From positions 1 to 64,000 of IMG/VR virus record IMGVR_UViG_3300031857_000130: a stretch of DNA of 64,000 bases; one strand, 5' to 3'. The position numbers were made by a program, and so were the translations under genes. This document shows positions 23,950-33,005 of this stretch, piece after piece. Positions within the stretch are counted from its first letter, which is position 1. Each line of letters begins with the position of its first letter. The notes below the pieces were generated by a model. The model ran no database searches, had not been told where the DNA came from, and saw nothing but the letters and a program-made list of their open reading frames with translations. Source of the DNA: a virus.

Positions 23950-25962
23950 TTAGACAAAGATCGGGAACGTGATTGTTCTGCCGTATCGTTTGTCGAAAAT
24001 GAAGCCCGTTTGCGACGGAGGCTCATAGGGAGCTTTGATGACAACCGAATAAGCGTTGTAGCCAATGAGCGAATTATGAACTCCTATGCCATTAACGTTA
24101 TAGGTGTGAGGGCCGGAGACTTGTAAATCAAATACATCCTCAACGTCATTGACTCTGCCACGATAGTCCAATCTAACAAATCGCATTCCATCAACCCACG
24201 CAACGTCTTGCCCCTTCACAAAGCTAATATGGTAAGACTCACATTCCCCCTTGGGGCCTCCTTTGGGTCGTTTATGCCTTAAATACAAAGCCGTTTCATA
24301 TTTTGTGCCAACAGACATCCATTGCAAAGCCCACGCTAACTGCTTAGAAGCAGTTGTTCCGCCTTTTAAATGTCCTTTGTGACCGTCTCCTTCATACCAT
24401 CCATCAATAACAGCCTCTCGACATTCCTTGGTTAAGTCAAAGAAGAACGATGGAACATTTTTACAATAGCAAGTATGTCCAAAAAGATTCCTCCATTCAA
24501 GAGCTATTTCTTTGCCATGGTATTCCAGACCCGATCCTGTTTTAGCTGGATTTGTAAAAATGCGACCGCTTTTATTCCACAACTTGTCTAAAATGGACTT
24601 TGCTCTTTCTAAAGTTGGAACTTCTTTTAGATGCATAGAAAAATTGATCTTATTTACACGCTTGTCTTTTCCTGCATCAATTGTGGCATGACCTTCTGCC
24701 AAAAACAAACCCATTGCCCAAAGAACATCTTTATCATACTCCAAAGTGCCTTGCAATTGTGGAGTTAACACCCAATCACCCTCGGAAAGATATTCAGCCG
24801 CAATCCATTTTGGTTTTTCTAACTTTGGAAATGTGTGACACCTACTTAGCCTTTCTCTCCTCAAGGACTCCCCCTTAATTGCAAAAATCTCATGATTTGG
24901 CGTGCATCGCACAAAATGAGGCAGTCCTTTTGCCCTAAATTCAATCAGGCCCTCAGTTGATTTACGGGTAGTTGTGTTTTCAACTTCCTGAATCGACCCA
25001 TCATGGGCAAAAACTTTGTCGCCAACTTGAATAGTTCTGATTTCCTTAAAACCAAAAGGTGTCATTACGCGAGCGTCGCCAGTAAAACACCCGTTACAAA
25101 TCCACTTGGGGTTTTGCTGCGATTGATGCCAGTGACCAAAAATGTCGAGGTCTGCGGGAACGCCTTTGTTCCAAGACGCGATGGCCTTTTCCACGGGGAT
25201 TGTCAGTCCACCGATGCCACCTTGATACTGCAAGCCGTCGCCGTGGTGAATGCGCAGAGTCTTGCCGTAGAGGTCGAGAAGAAGGTGATAACCATCTGAC
25301 ACATGCCATTCAGCCTTGCTTCCAAGATGCTTCGCCATCGTCTTGTAGAGCATCCACTCGTAGGAATTTGCCGCACCTGTGGCATGGCGAGGTTTGCGGG
25401 TGTTGCGACCATGATTTCCGTACACACAGGGAATCACCACTTCGCCAAAGTGCTTCGACAGCAATTCAACTCCGCTGGCGATTTGATCTTGAAGCCACAA
25501 CACCGTCTGCGTTGGCGATAGAGCGTTGTTCTCCATCAACTCCTCATGGATATAGCCCGTCATCAAGTCGCCGCCCAAAACAAGAACTAGGCGGTCAATT
25601 TTGGCACCGTGACGCTGGATTTGAGCCATGCGGACAATCGAGTTCCAAAAGCGGTTGATGCGCTGCTCGGCTATGTCGAGATTGAACTCGTTCAGGTTGT
25701 TGATGGTCTTGCCTTCAACCGTCTCCTCCACATGCCAGTCTGATGCGACTGCGACAAACGTGGCCTCCGCGTCCATTTCTTTTGCAGCTTTGATCTTGGA
25801 TACCGTTGGCTTTTCACCACTGATGCCAAGGGCGATGTTTAACTGGTGATCTTTTTCGGAGATGACAGAAAGAAGATTCTTCCTCTCGGCTTCAAAGTCA
25901 GAAACAGTCTTTTTGTGTCGGATTTCCTGACTCTCGTGAACGGCAGTTGACCAGTTTTTCAT
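23950..25962 (-). CDS. Metallophosphoesterase interrupted by an intein
   Basis: The 670-residue precursor is a calcineurin-like metallophosphoesterase with metal motifs VASDWHVEE (~72-80), LGGDLMTG (~129-136), YGNHGRN (~181-187), IHHGDG (~238-243) and FGHWHQ (~275-280). At residue 292 the sequence changes to an intein of 339 residues and resumes with SLIGYNAYSV. The spliced product is about 331 residues, the size of phage nuclease-type phosphoesterases. It probably acts on DNA ends or nucleotides; the substrate is unknown. The insertion lies just after the last metal motif, a conserved site as is usual for inteins. Confidence 0.88.
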   Translation of the reverse strand: MKNWSTAVHESQEIRHKKTVSDFEAERKNLLSVISEKDHQLNIALGISGEKPTVSKIKAAKEMDAEATFVAVASDWHVEETVEGKTINNLNEFNLDIAEQRINRFWNSIVRMAQIQRHGAKIDRLVLVLGGDLMTGYIHEELMENNALSPTQTVLWLQDQIASGVELLSKHFGEVVIPCVYGNHGRNTRKPRHATGAANSYEWMLYKTMAKHLGSKAEWHVSDGYHLLLDLYGKTLRIHHGDGLQYQGGIGGLTIPVEKAIASWNKGVPADLDIFGHWHQSQQNPKWICNGCFTGDARVMTPFGFKEIRTIQVGDKVFAHDGSIQEVENTTTRKSTEGLIEFRAKGLPHFVRCTPNHEIFAIKGESLRRERLSRCHTFPKLEKPKWIAAEYLSEGDWVLTPQLQGTLEYDKDVLWAMGLFLAEGHATIDAGKDKRVNKINFSMHLKEVPTLERAKSILDKLWNKSGRIFTNPAKTGSGLEYHGKEIALEWRNLFGHTCYCKNVPSFFFDLTKECREAVIDGWYEGDGHKGHLKGGTTASKQLAWALQWMSVGTKYETALYLRHKRPKGGPKGECESYHISFVKGQDVAWVDGMRFVRLDYRGRVNDVEDVFDLQVSGPHTYNVNGIGVHNSLIGYNAYSVVIKAPYEPPSQTGFIFDKRYGRTITFPIFV
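24073..25089 (-). mobile_element. Intein with LAGLIDADG-like homing endonuclease
   Basis: Encodes 339 residues starting CFTGDARVMTPFG (Cys1, block A), with RCTPNHEIFA (block B, TxxH type), two LAGLIDADG-like motifs (LWAMGLFLAEGHA and EAVIDGWYEGDGH), DVFDLQVSGPHTYNVNG (block F) and the terminal HN followed by Ser in the host protein. All splicing residues appear intact. The DNA is visibly more A+T rich than the flanking extein, fitting recent acquisition. Confidence 0.9.
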
Positions 25963-25999
25963 CGTATGAGTTCCTTGGGGTAACCCAACTGTAAGCTAC

Positions 26000-26086
26000 C
26001 TAAAGGCGGTTTATCAAGTAAAAAATACTCATGACCACCGCAACGCATGCAGCTATGCCGATGATTCCTAGTATAAATCCCGTCAT
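26000..26086 (-). CDS. 28-residue membrane microprotein
   Basis: MTGFILGIIGIAACVAVVMS is one hydrophobic helix followed by IFYLINRL. The start overlaps the stop of the DUF1353 gene as ATGA, arguing for real coupled translation. It lies between DUF1353 and the phosphoesterase gene. A lysis-related or small accessory membrane role is possible. Confidence 0.55.
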   Translation of the reverse strand: MTGFILGIIGIAACVAVVMSIFYLINRL

Positions 26087-26673
26087 GGTGATATGTTTTT
26101 TGGTGCTTTTGCAGAAGAAAGATTCCTACGCAGTCCGTAGGCTATGGAAGCGATTTCTGGCTGTCCTGCAACGGTTGCCACAGTGCCATAGATGGCTAGA
26201 CGCTCATCGCGTGACAGGCCAGCAATGTCGTTAGCGCAAGAGGCGAGCATCATAGCGACCACTGCCACAGCATTGCGCCATGCCAGCCAGCCGCCGATTC
26301 GCAAGGCAAACCAGCGGATGTTTGCACGCCACACGGGAGTGCCTTTAGCTAGGAGCATCTCACGGTAAACGGCATCGGCTTGCTCACGGGTGACAGGAAC
26401 GAATGCGCCGTCATCAGCCTGATAGCCGTGGTTCTGATACAACCAGTCATGGACGCACGCGCCACGTTTGGACATGCCAAATGGACGGACAATGCCTTGC
26501 AGCGGGCCGGGGATGGATTCGTCAAACTCGAAGCCTTCTGGCACGGTGAACTCGGCATCAAGCTCATCGCTATACACACGAAAAGGAGACAGTAGCTTCA
26601 AGCGAGATACCTCACGATCACCAGAAATGTCCTTGGCTTCAAATGGAGTGAGAAATTCGGCTTTTCGGCTCAT
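26083..26673 (-). CDS. DUF1353-family phage protein
   Basis: Using the start at 26673 (MSRKAEFLTPFEAK, overlapping the previous stop), the protein is 196 residues. It contains the DUF1353 pattern: FTVPEGFEFDESIP (~39-52), KRGACVHDWLYQ (~67-78), followed by REQADAVYREMLLA. A hydrophobic stretch at ~115-145 may be a membrane segment. DUF1353 proteins are common in phages near lysis or tail genes; no activity is established. Confidence 0.75.
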   Translation of the reverse strand: MSRKAEFLTPFEAKDISGDREVSRLKLLSPFRVYSDELDAEFTVPEGFEFDESIPGPLQGIVRPFGMSKRGACVHDWLYQNHGYQADDGAFVPVTREQADAVYREMLLAKGTPVWRANIRWFALRIGGWLAWRNAVAVVAMMLASCANDIAGLSRDERLAIYGTVATVAGQPEIASIAYGLRRNLSSAKAPKNISP

Positions 26674-27113
26674 AACAGGGAAAAGTAGATGTTTTGCGGG
26701 CATTCGCACCAACGCCTCGCCGTAGGATCATAGAAATCAATTCCTTGTCCAGAAACAATCCAGACATAAACGTGGCGTTCGGAATCTTGGAATCTGCCGG
26801 GAGGGTCTGCAAACACGATGCCTATGGCAATCTGACAGCTCTCATTCGCGGCTTTTCGTTGAGCAGCTTCGATTAAACTGTGGGCCTGATTTTCGCATTC
26901 CCAGACATCCTTGACCCAAGGTGCGTAGCTCTTTGCACTGGCATCCTCCACATCCTTGACCGTCGCCAAGGCCATTGCGCTCTTTGTCCAATACGATTTG
27001 AAGTTGCTTTGCTTGTTCTCAGCAATCCGTTTGTCCAAAAGCATCCTCACCGTCTCCACATCGAGCTTCCGACGTGGAACAGGCGGCTGCTTTTTGCGGA
27101 ACGGCCAGATCAT
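26670..27113 (-). CDS. Hypothetical phage protein
   Basis: A 147-residue protein starting MIWPFRKKQPPVPRRK (basic head), a charged helical middle and a beta C-terminus with ERHVYVWIVSGQGIDFYDPT. The late pattern HxYVW...FYDPT resembles a small conserved phage family, which I cannot name. It overlaps both neighbours. Confidence 0.6.
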   Translation of the reverse strand: MIWPFRKKQPPVPRRKLDVETVRMLLDKRIAENKQSNFKSYWTKSAMALATVKDVEDASAKSYAPWVKDVWECENQAHSLIEAAQRKAANESCQIAIGIVFADPPGRFQDSERHVYVWIVSGQGIDFYDPTARRWCECPQNIYFSLL

Positions 27114-27640
27114 TTTAGTGCCAGAACTGCCTTGAGAATTTCAATGATGGAGTCTCTTCCGAAGACGATTGAAGCGAGTCCTCCCAACATGAGGGCGTCT
27201 TTGGGGTGTTTTCTACACCAGTCAAGCCAGTTTGACGGCTGCTCAACTGCGGTTGTTCCGACAACGGGGTATTTGATTGGGTGGGCAACAACGAAATAGC
27301 AGACAAAACGCTCTCCGTCTCGGATTGCTCTGACGTGAAGATTGACCCATACGATTTCTCCTGACTTGGTGATGTATCGCTTGGTAACGGTATAGACCTC
27401 GGTTTCAAGATCGGTTTTAAGGCTTTCGGCTCCAGATTCGTCGCCAGCGAGGTCGTCCGGGTGAGTAAATGACTTCCACGTTCTTGATGCAAGCTCACCT
27501 CGGCTGTAACCAACAAGACGGCAATACGCATCGTTAGGTCTAAACACCCGATGCTCAGGAGACACAAGAGCCATCGGCGTAGGCGATTCGGTGAAGAGTG
27601 CTCTAACCCAATCGTCATCAAGTTCATCGAATGTTTGCAT
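27110..27640 (-). CDS. PAS-domain protein with C-terminal membrane segment
   Basis: A 176-residue protein. Residues ~8-125 form a PAS-type sensor: PTPMALVSPEHRVFRPNDAY, YCRLVGYSRGEL, FTHPDDL, and VTKRYITKSGEIVWVNLHV, the PAS core and PAC segments. The C-terminal portion has DALMLGGLASIVFGRD, a possible membrane or amphipathic helix. No kinase, cyclase or HTH output domain is present, so it may be an adaptor. PAS proteins are rare in phages. It lies between the fibre genes and lysis genes. Confidence 0.78.
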   Translation of the reverse strand: MQTFDELDDDWVRALFTESPTPMALVSPEHRVFRPNDAYCRLVGYSRGELASRTWKSFTHPDDLAGDESGAESLKTDLETEVYTVTKRYITKSGEIVWVNLHVRAIRDGERFVCYFVVAHPIKYPVVGTTAVEQPSNWLDWCRKHPKDALMLGGLASIVFGRDSIIEILKAVLALK

Positions 27641-27690
27641 GTCATGTTGTTGCGGCGTCCAGCCGTGGTTAGAGTTGTGCTTTCAAAAAG

Positions 27691-27894
27691 TCACGATTGA
27701 ATTTGTCCTTCCGCAGCTTTGAAGCAAGCATACATGAGGGTTTGAGGGCTTACAGGTGGAGGAGGCACAGTCAGTGGATCGTAAGTAATCGTGCCGGGGT
27801 GATTCTTGTTCACCAATGCCACGCGAATTGCGTTGAGCAGCGTTTGCACACTGACAGGCGGCGGTGTTTGTAGGGTTTGAGCGATTCCGGCCAT
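27691..27894 (-). CDS. Small protein with two PPPV repeats
   Basis: A 67-residue protein with two copies of a short motif: QTLQTPPPVSVQTLLNAI and TVPPPPVSPQTLMYAC. The same motif occurs in a 31-residue protein beyond the other end of the tail fibre operon. It may be a virion capping or assembly peptide. Function unknown. Confidence 0.55.
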   Translation of the reverse strand: MAGIAQTLQTPPPVSVQTLLNAIRVALVNKNHPGTITYDPLTVPPPPVSPQTLMYACFKAAEGQIQS

Positions 27895-27898
27895 AGCG

Positions 27899-28384
27899 TT
27901 AAATGGTGATGATTTCGGTTTTTCTGTCAGCGGAAATTATGCCCAATTCCACCATCTTGTCCAGCCCCATAACGACGCGAGGATCATTGGAGTGAACGGT
28001 GGAAAACCAAGTCGAAAGCTCAAGGCGTAAAGCGGCCAAAGTCGGGTCTGTGCTAAGGGCTACGGCAGCTTTTTCTGGCATGGTAAATTCAGCCATAAAT
28101 TGCTGAACGTTCGGCCAGATTTTTTGCTGTTTTTGCGCAATCTCCTCAGGGCTGAGGTCGGCAATAAGCCATTGACGTTCAACGCGGTCGCTGAACCACA
28201 CAAGGTGCGGCTCGGCTTTCTGCGTGGCGCTAATCGTTGGCGGCGGCACCTTCACCATCGGAACGATGGAAGGCGGTTGCCAGTCCTCGGCGGCATCTCG
28301 TGGCCGCTCAAAGATGGGCGTTCCATTTTCATCGGTTTGGAGCGTGATCAGCTCTTGCGTCGTTGGATTTCCGAAAGTTTTCAT
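27899..28384 (-). CDS. Hypothetical protein next to the tail fibre
   Basis: A 161-residue acidic protein starting MKTFGNPTTQELITLQ, P-rich in its first third (WQPPSIVPMVKVPPPT), helical in the rest. Its gene starts four bases after the fibre stop. Position fits a fibre assembly or attachment protein; no family recognised. Confidence 0.6.
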   Translation of the reverse strand: MKTFGNPTTQELITLQTDENGTPIFERPRDAAEDWQPPSIVPMVKVPPPTISATQKAEPHLVWFSDRVERQWLIADLSPEEIAQKQQKIWPNVQQFMAEFTMPEKAAVALSTDPTLAALRLELSTWFSTVHSNDPRVVMGLDKMVELGIISADRKTEIITI

Positions 28385-28387
28385 AAA

Positions 28388-31300
28388 TCAGGTGCCGTAT
28401 GCGACTTCCACTGCCTCGACCGAAGCCGTCCATCGCCACGTTTCCGAAGTGATTCCGGTCACATAAATGCGCAGCGCGTCATTCGTGTCGTTTGCCTCGA
28501 CGGAGACACTTGTTCCTGCCGCATTGTCAGTGCCAATGGTGACCGAGGCGTAAACGGCGGATGTTGTCCCGGCTACGTTTTTGATGCTAAACTGGCGAAG
28601 GAAATGCGCCACCGCTGAGCCATCGCTTTTCACACCCGTGATGTTCACATTGCCCGACATGATTTTGCCGCTTGCAAGGGTGAGGCGGATGAAATTGTTG
28701 CCACCGTCGATGAATAGCTCAGTTTGCGTGTTGTTGGTTGTTTTGTTGCGCAAAACAGCTCGGATGTATTGCGCGTCACCCGTTGCCAAAAAGCGACCTG
28801 CCGCATGAGCAAACAAGCATTGCCTGTCAGCGAGGCCGTATTGTCCGCCAGACACCCATGAGGCTGTCCCGCTGGCGGTGTTGCCCGTTCCCGAAAGCAC
28901 GGCGGAAGAATTTCCGCTGACAGTGTTAGTGTCGCCTGAAAAAACGGCGCTGAAAGTGTTGTTGGCGATGTGGCCTGTCCCGTTGCCAATAATTGAATAG
29001 TTGCCAGACGCATTGTTTCCTACACCACCAATGACGGCGGCATAACTTGAGGATGCTGTGTTACGAGCACCACCCACAACGATTGTGTTCGCGCCAGAGG
29101 CTACCTGCGTCGCCGCATCACGACTCGTTTGTAGATCGACCGAGTTTGCTCCGCGCTTGTTCCCGCCAGATGCCAGCGAATTAGCGATGTGAGCAGTCAG
29201 AGCGCCAGCACCTTTCGGCACAATGGCAGCATCGACGTTGGTGGCTGCATTGGTGGCTGTGAAAGACACCACCGGCACCGTCGCATTGGGAGCCGAGGTG
29301 CTGACCGCCTCCGTCCAGTTGGTTAAACTTCCACCACTCGACGAGAGCGTGGTTCCGCTCATGGAGAGTCCAGAACCAATAGTTATCTCCTCAAAATCTC
29401 CCGCTCCCGACGCTGATCCACGGCCAAGAAGTCTGGAAGCCGCCGTGGCTGGCGTAAGATTCGCAAATGGCAAGTCGCCAGTGACGCCAGTTGACAAAGG
29501 CAACCCTGTGCAACTTGCCAAAGAACCAGAACTTGGAGTTCCCAAAGCCCCACCATTCACCACGAAAGCGCCAGAGCTTCCTGTGTTTACAGCTAGAGCA
29601 GTTGCCACGCCAGTTCCAAGACCTGTGATACTACCAACAGCAGGAGTAATCGTGTTGGTTGAGGCTGCGGTAATCAACCCCTTGGCGTTGACCGTGAATG
29701 CTGGCGCTGCTGTGGCGCTGCCAAAACTGCCGACATTGGCATTGACCGTAGCCAGAGTCACCGCGCCAGTACTTGCAACAGTGGCGTCTCCAGATGTGGA
29801 TACTGCCGCATAAGCCGTTCCGCCAGCGTTGCCGACAAGAAGTTGGCCCGCTGATGGAACCGTGTTCGGCACGATAGCAGCCTTGGTTTGCGCATCATCG
29901 GTGACATTGGACAGGCCAACAGCAGCCTTCGTAATGTCTGCTGTGATCGCCAATGTTCCGCTAGACGACATGTTGTTGCCGAGACTGGTGGCAACGTTTG
30001 TGCCGAGCGCGGTGATGCCAGTGCCGCCATTTACCACTGGTAGAGTGCCAGTAACCTTGGTTGTCAGGTCGATGCTGCCTGCGAGCATCGTGTTTGTGAC
30101 TGTGCCGGTGTCGCCGGAAGTGACAACAGTTCCAGAAACGTTGGGCAGGAAGTATGTTCTATCCGCAGTAAGTGTCGTTGGATACATTTGACCGGCATAC
30201 GATGATGTAGGACTCCATCTCACTATACCACCATTGACTGCTGCTAGTGGATAGGTGTTGGCAGCACCATCCCAGACAACGACGCCGCCAGTAAAGGCCG
30301 CACCTCCTTGGCTATTGAACTCCACCAGTTTACCTGAGTCAGAAGCACCATTACCACCCGTGCTGGTAGCCTTTGAAGCGGCTGTTCCAAGTGCGACACC
30401 ACTATCCTTAATCAGCTTGCCGGTAGTTCCATCAAATAGCACAGCGTTATTGTTTACGCTAGACGCTGGACCAACCACGTCGCCAGAGCCACCTCCAGTG
30501 GCGCTGAGCGTCGTTCCAGACATACTCAAGCCTGAACCGATAGAAATCTCTTCAAAGTCACCAGCGCCACCTGCTGAACCGCGTCCAAGCAACTTGGAGG
30601 CTGCTGTGGCTGGAGTTAGATTGGCAAACGGAAGATCGCCGGTAACTCCTGTGGATAGCGGCAGGGAAGTGCAATTTGCCAGTGAGCCAGATGAAGGCGT
30701 TCCAAGTGCGCCACCGTTTACTACAACAGCACCAGAAGAACCCGTGTTGACTGCAAGAGCGGTGGCAACACCAGTTCCCAAGCCAGTAATACTGCCCACT
30801 GCTGGGGTGATGGTGTTGGTGCTTACAGCCGTCACAAGTCCCTTGGCATTGACAGTAACCGCAGGAGCGGCAGTGGCATTTCCGTAGCTTCCGACGTTGC
30901 TATTGACTGTGGCAAGCGTCAAAGCGCCGGTATTGGAAAGCGCCGCATCACCTGAAACAGACTTGTTCTCAAAAACCGTGCCAGCGTTGTTGGCGACAAG
31001 GATTTGACCAGAAGTGAGTGAAGTGATGGTAACACCCTCATCGGCGCGGATGTTTGATCCAAGGGTGGGTTTGATAAAAACCGTGCCGTTGGATGCGTGA
31101 GCGTGGACAACCGCCAGAACTTGAACGTATGGATTTGGCGCAACCGGCTGAGTTTTTGTCAGGGAACCGGAAGTTGTTCCAGTGTAAATCAAATCGCCAT
31201 CCGCCCAAGTTTCACCGTAGTTGGCACCGTTGGTTTGAATGCCGCTGAGCTTTCCAAAGCCAATTACAAACCCCTCAGAACCGTTGCCGATGGATTCTGC

Positions 31301-32551
31301 CGTCAACCCCATGAAGTAGGTGCTTGGCCCGGTGCCATTCCAAGGCTGAACCAGAAGTTTCCCACTGTTGCCAGTAGTGCCAGCATACATCACTGGAACA
31401 CCAGCGGCGATTGGGCTTCCCGTGCTATTCTTGACGTGATACAGCACATGCTGGCCTGTGTGCATCGCAAAGCCGTTCAGTTGGATGTCCAACGTCTCGT
31501 AGGTGCTGTTCCACATCGCCTGCCCCTGAGTAGAAAGCGAACCGCTTGGGGTGGTGTCAAACGTGACGCTGTTGATGGCGGCCAAATCACCCGCGTCAGA
31601 CTGCGTGATCGTGCCGTTTTGGATGAGCTTGCCCGTGGTGGAATTAAAGCGCACCAAGGCGTTATCCGTGGATGAAGCAGGGCCAACCACGTCGCCAGAA
31701 CCGCTTGCCGTGGAATTGATGGTTATGCTATCTGTGCTAGCATCCGTCGTGATCGTGATGTTGGAACCAGCCACCAAGGTCAACGTGTCGTTCGTGGAGT
31801 CCGCCACCACATTGCCTTGTCCAGCCACCGCAATAGTCCCGAAAAGATTCTGGTCGCCCGTATTGGTTCCAGCCAAGTTCAGCGTGGTTTTCATCGTGGC
31901 AGCATCCACGCCAAGCTGAATGTCTCCAGATGTCGTCACTGGCGAACCTGAATCCACCTGAATACCGTCCGTGCCAATAATGCCAACGCTGGTAACTGTC
32001 CCGCCACTTACCGTCCCATTGGCAGCAGATGTGATGCGACCCTTGGAATCGACTGTGATGTTGGCGTTCGTGTAGGCACCGGGGACAACTGCCGTTGATG
32101 CAAGCGTGGCAGCAACCGAACCGGGACCAGATGCAGTCACATCGCCCGTAAGTGCCGTGATGTAGTTGCCAGCCCCCTGCTTGGCATTGAAAGTCTGCCA
32201 GTCAGCCGATGTCAAAGCCCCCGTTGTGGACGCAGATGACGTTCCAAGGCTCAACGCCTGTCCAGCAAGAGACAAACCATTGGCCGTTCCAATCGTGACA
32301 TCTCCGCTATTCGTGCCAGAAAGCGTTCCAGAAGCTCCATCAGCCACCGTGATGCCGCTGTTCTGGATGACCTGACCCGTTGTTCCGTTCCACCTGACAA
32401 TCGCGTTATCCGTTGATGCAACCGGCCCGACAATATCACCAGATGCCGTGGCAACCGGATTGTAGGCAATCGCAAGTGTCACGTCTCCATCAGAGGTGAC
32501 GGATACGGTAGGTTGCGATGCTGCGGTGCTGACATTGACAGAAGTGCTCAT
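28388..32551 (-). CDS. Large tail fibre protein
   Basis: At 1387 residues this is a G/S/T/N-rich beta fibre. Repeats include GDVVGPASSTDNALVRFN-type units in the first half and a ~135-residue module present twice (about 555-690 and 935-1070). Around 1155-1245 there are short repeats such as NTASSSYAAVIGG and NTVSGNSSAVLSG, like the left-handed roll of trimeric adhesin heads. The C-terminal 130 residues are globular and probably bind the host. It begins exactly at the stop of the preceding gene (one shared base), indicating coupled expression. Confidence 0.82.
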   Translation of the reverse strand: MSTSVNVSTAASQPTVSVTSDGDVTLAIAYNPVATASGDIVGPVASTDNAIVRWNGTTGQVIQNSGITVADGASGTLSGTNSGDVTIGTANGLSLAGQALSLGTSSASTTGALTSADWQTFNAKQGAGNYITALTGDVTASGPGSVAATLASTAVVPGAYTNANITVDSKGRITSAANGTVSGGTVTSVGIIGTDGIQVDSGSPVTTSGDIQLGVDAATMKTTLNLAGTNTGDQNLFGTIAVAGQGNVVADSTNDTLTLVAGSNITITTDASTDSITINSTASGSGDVVGPASSTDNALVRFNSTTGKLIQNGTITQSDAGDLAAINSVTFDTTPSGSLSTQGQAMWNSTYETLDIQLNGFAMHTGQHVLYHVKNSTGSPIAAGVPVMYAGTTGNSGKLLVQPWNGTGPSTYFMGLTAESIGNGSEGFVIGFGKLSGIQTNGANYGETWADGDLIYTGTTSGSLTKTQPVAPNPYVQVLAVVHAHASNGTVFIKPTLGSNIRADEGVTITSLTSGQILVANNAGTVFENKSVSGDAALSNTGALTLATVNSNVGSYGNATAAPAVTVNAKGLVTAVSTNTITPAVGSITGLGTGVATALAVNTGSSGAVVVNGGALGTPSSGSLANCTSLPLSTGVTGDLPFANLTPATAASKLLGRGSAGGAGDFEEISIGSGLSMSGTTLSATGGGSGDVVGPASSVNNNAVLFDGTTGKLIKDSGVALGTAASKATSTGGNGASDSGKLVEFNSQGGAAFTGGVVVWDGAANTYPLAAVNGGIVRWSPTSSYAGQMYPTTLTADRTYFLPNVSGTVVTSGDTGTVTNTMLAGSIDLTTKVTGTLPVVNGGTGITALGTNVATSLGNNMSSSGTLAITADITKAAVGLSNVTDDAQTKAAIVPNTVPSAGQLLVGNAGGTAYAAVSTSGDATVASTGAVTLATVNANVGSFGSATAAPAFTVNAKGLITAASTNTITPAVGSITGLGTGVATALAVNTGSSGAFVVNGGALGTPSSGSLASCTGLPLSTGVTGDLPFANLTPATAASRLLGRGSASGAGDFEEITIGSGLSMSGTTLSSSGGSLTNWTEAVSTSAPNATVPVVSFTATNAATNVDAAIVPKGAGALTAHIANSLASGGNKRGANSVDLQTSRDAATQVASGANTIVVGGARNTASSSYAAVIGGVGNNASGNYSIIGNGTGHIANNTFSAVFSGDTNTVSGNSSAVLSGTGNTASGTASWVSGGQYGLADRQCLFAHAAGRFLATGDAQYIRAVLRNKTTNNTQTELFIDGGNNFIRLTLASGKIMSGNVNITGVKSDGSAVAHFLRQFSIKNVAGTTSAVYASVTIGTDNAAGTSVSVEANDTNDALRIYVTGITSETWRWTASVEAVEVAYGT

Positions 32552-32910
32552 CAGGAGGGAAGGGAATACTGGCTGAGAACGGTAAAGGAGCCTTGGAGGT
32601 ATGTCTGAATGCCGCCATTTGAGTCTGTGATGCGGAACTGCCAGACGTAATCACCAGCGGTCAAATCAAGCTCCTGAGCAGGAATCGAGAAAATCCAGTT
32701 GGTGTTATCACTGATTGTGATGTCGCCATCCGCAGACGACAACTGCTTCACAGGCTGAATGTCTGCTGGCGTCTTTTTGATGGCAAAGATCGCAGCATCC
32801 GCCGTGTAAGCTGGCGCTGGCGTGACAGTAATAGACGGAATGCCGCCCCAAGTGTCGCCTTGGACAAAAGCCAGATTGGCATCAAGTTGAGCGGAAGTTC
32901 CGGGTATCAT
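32551..32910 (-). CDS. Tail fibre N-terminal companion (baseplate-type) protein
   Basis: A 119-residue protein (AFVQGDTWGGIPSITVTP, FRITDSNGGIQTYLQGSFTV) with an immunoglobulin-like or BppU N-domain-like pattern seen in proteins linking fibres to the tail. It overlaps the microprotein before it and the fibre after it. Family call is tentative. Confidence 0.55.
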   Translation of the reverse strand: MIPGTSAQLDANLAFVQGDTWGGIPSITVTPAPAYTADAAIFAIKKTPADIQPVKQLSSADGDITISDNTNWIFSIPAQELDLTAGDYVWQFRITDSNGGIQTYLQGSFTVLSQYSLPS

Positions 32911-33002
32911 GGCATTCTCAGAATGGCAAGGTAGAGATTATAGAGGATCGTCCGCACATCCACTGGCGGAGGCGTGTCCAAAGTTTGAGGCTGTCCGGGC
33001 AT
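32907..33002 (-). CDS. 31-residue microprotein with the PPPV motif
   Basis: Contains QTLDTPPPVDVRTIL, then NLYLAILRMP. The start lies four bases beyond the preceding stop and the end overlaps the next start by four bases, so it is in a fully coupled gene chain. It shares its motif with the protein at the far end of the fibre operon. Confidence 0.6.
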   Translation of the reverse strand: MPGQPQTLDTPPPVDVRTILYNLYLAILRMP

Positions 33003-33005
33003 GGC

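Noticed and set aside
27115-27645. Alternative minus-strand frame over the PAS gene
   Set aside because: Same length but no recognisable domain; the PAS frame is clearly coding and couples to the next gene.
29223-30887. Long plus-strand open frames antisense to the tail fibre gene
   Set aside because: They are rich in P, V and A because they are read opposite a repetitive G/S/T fibre; the minus-strand protein is coherent over the full length.
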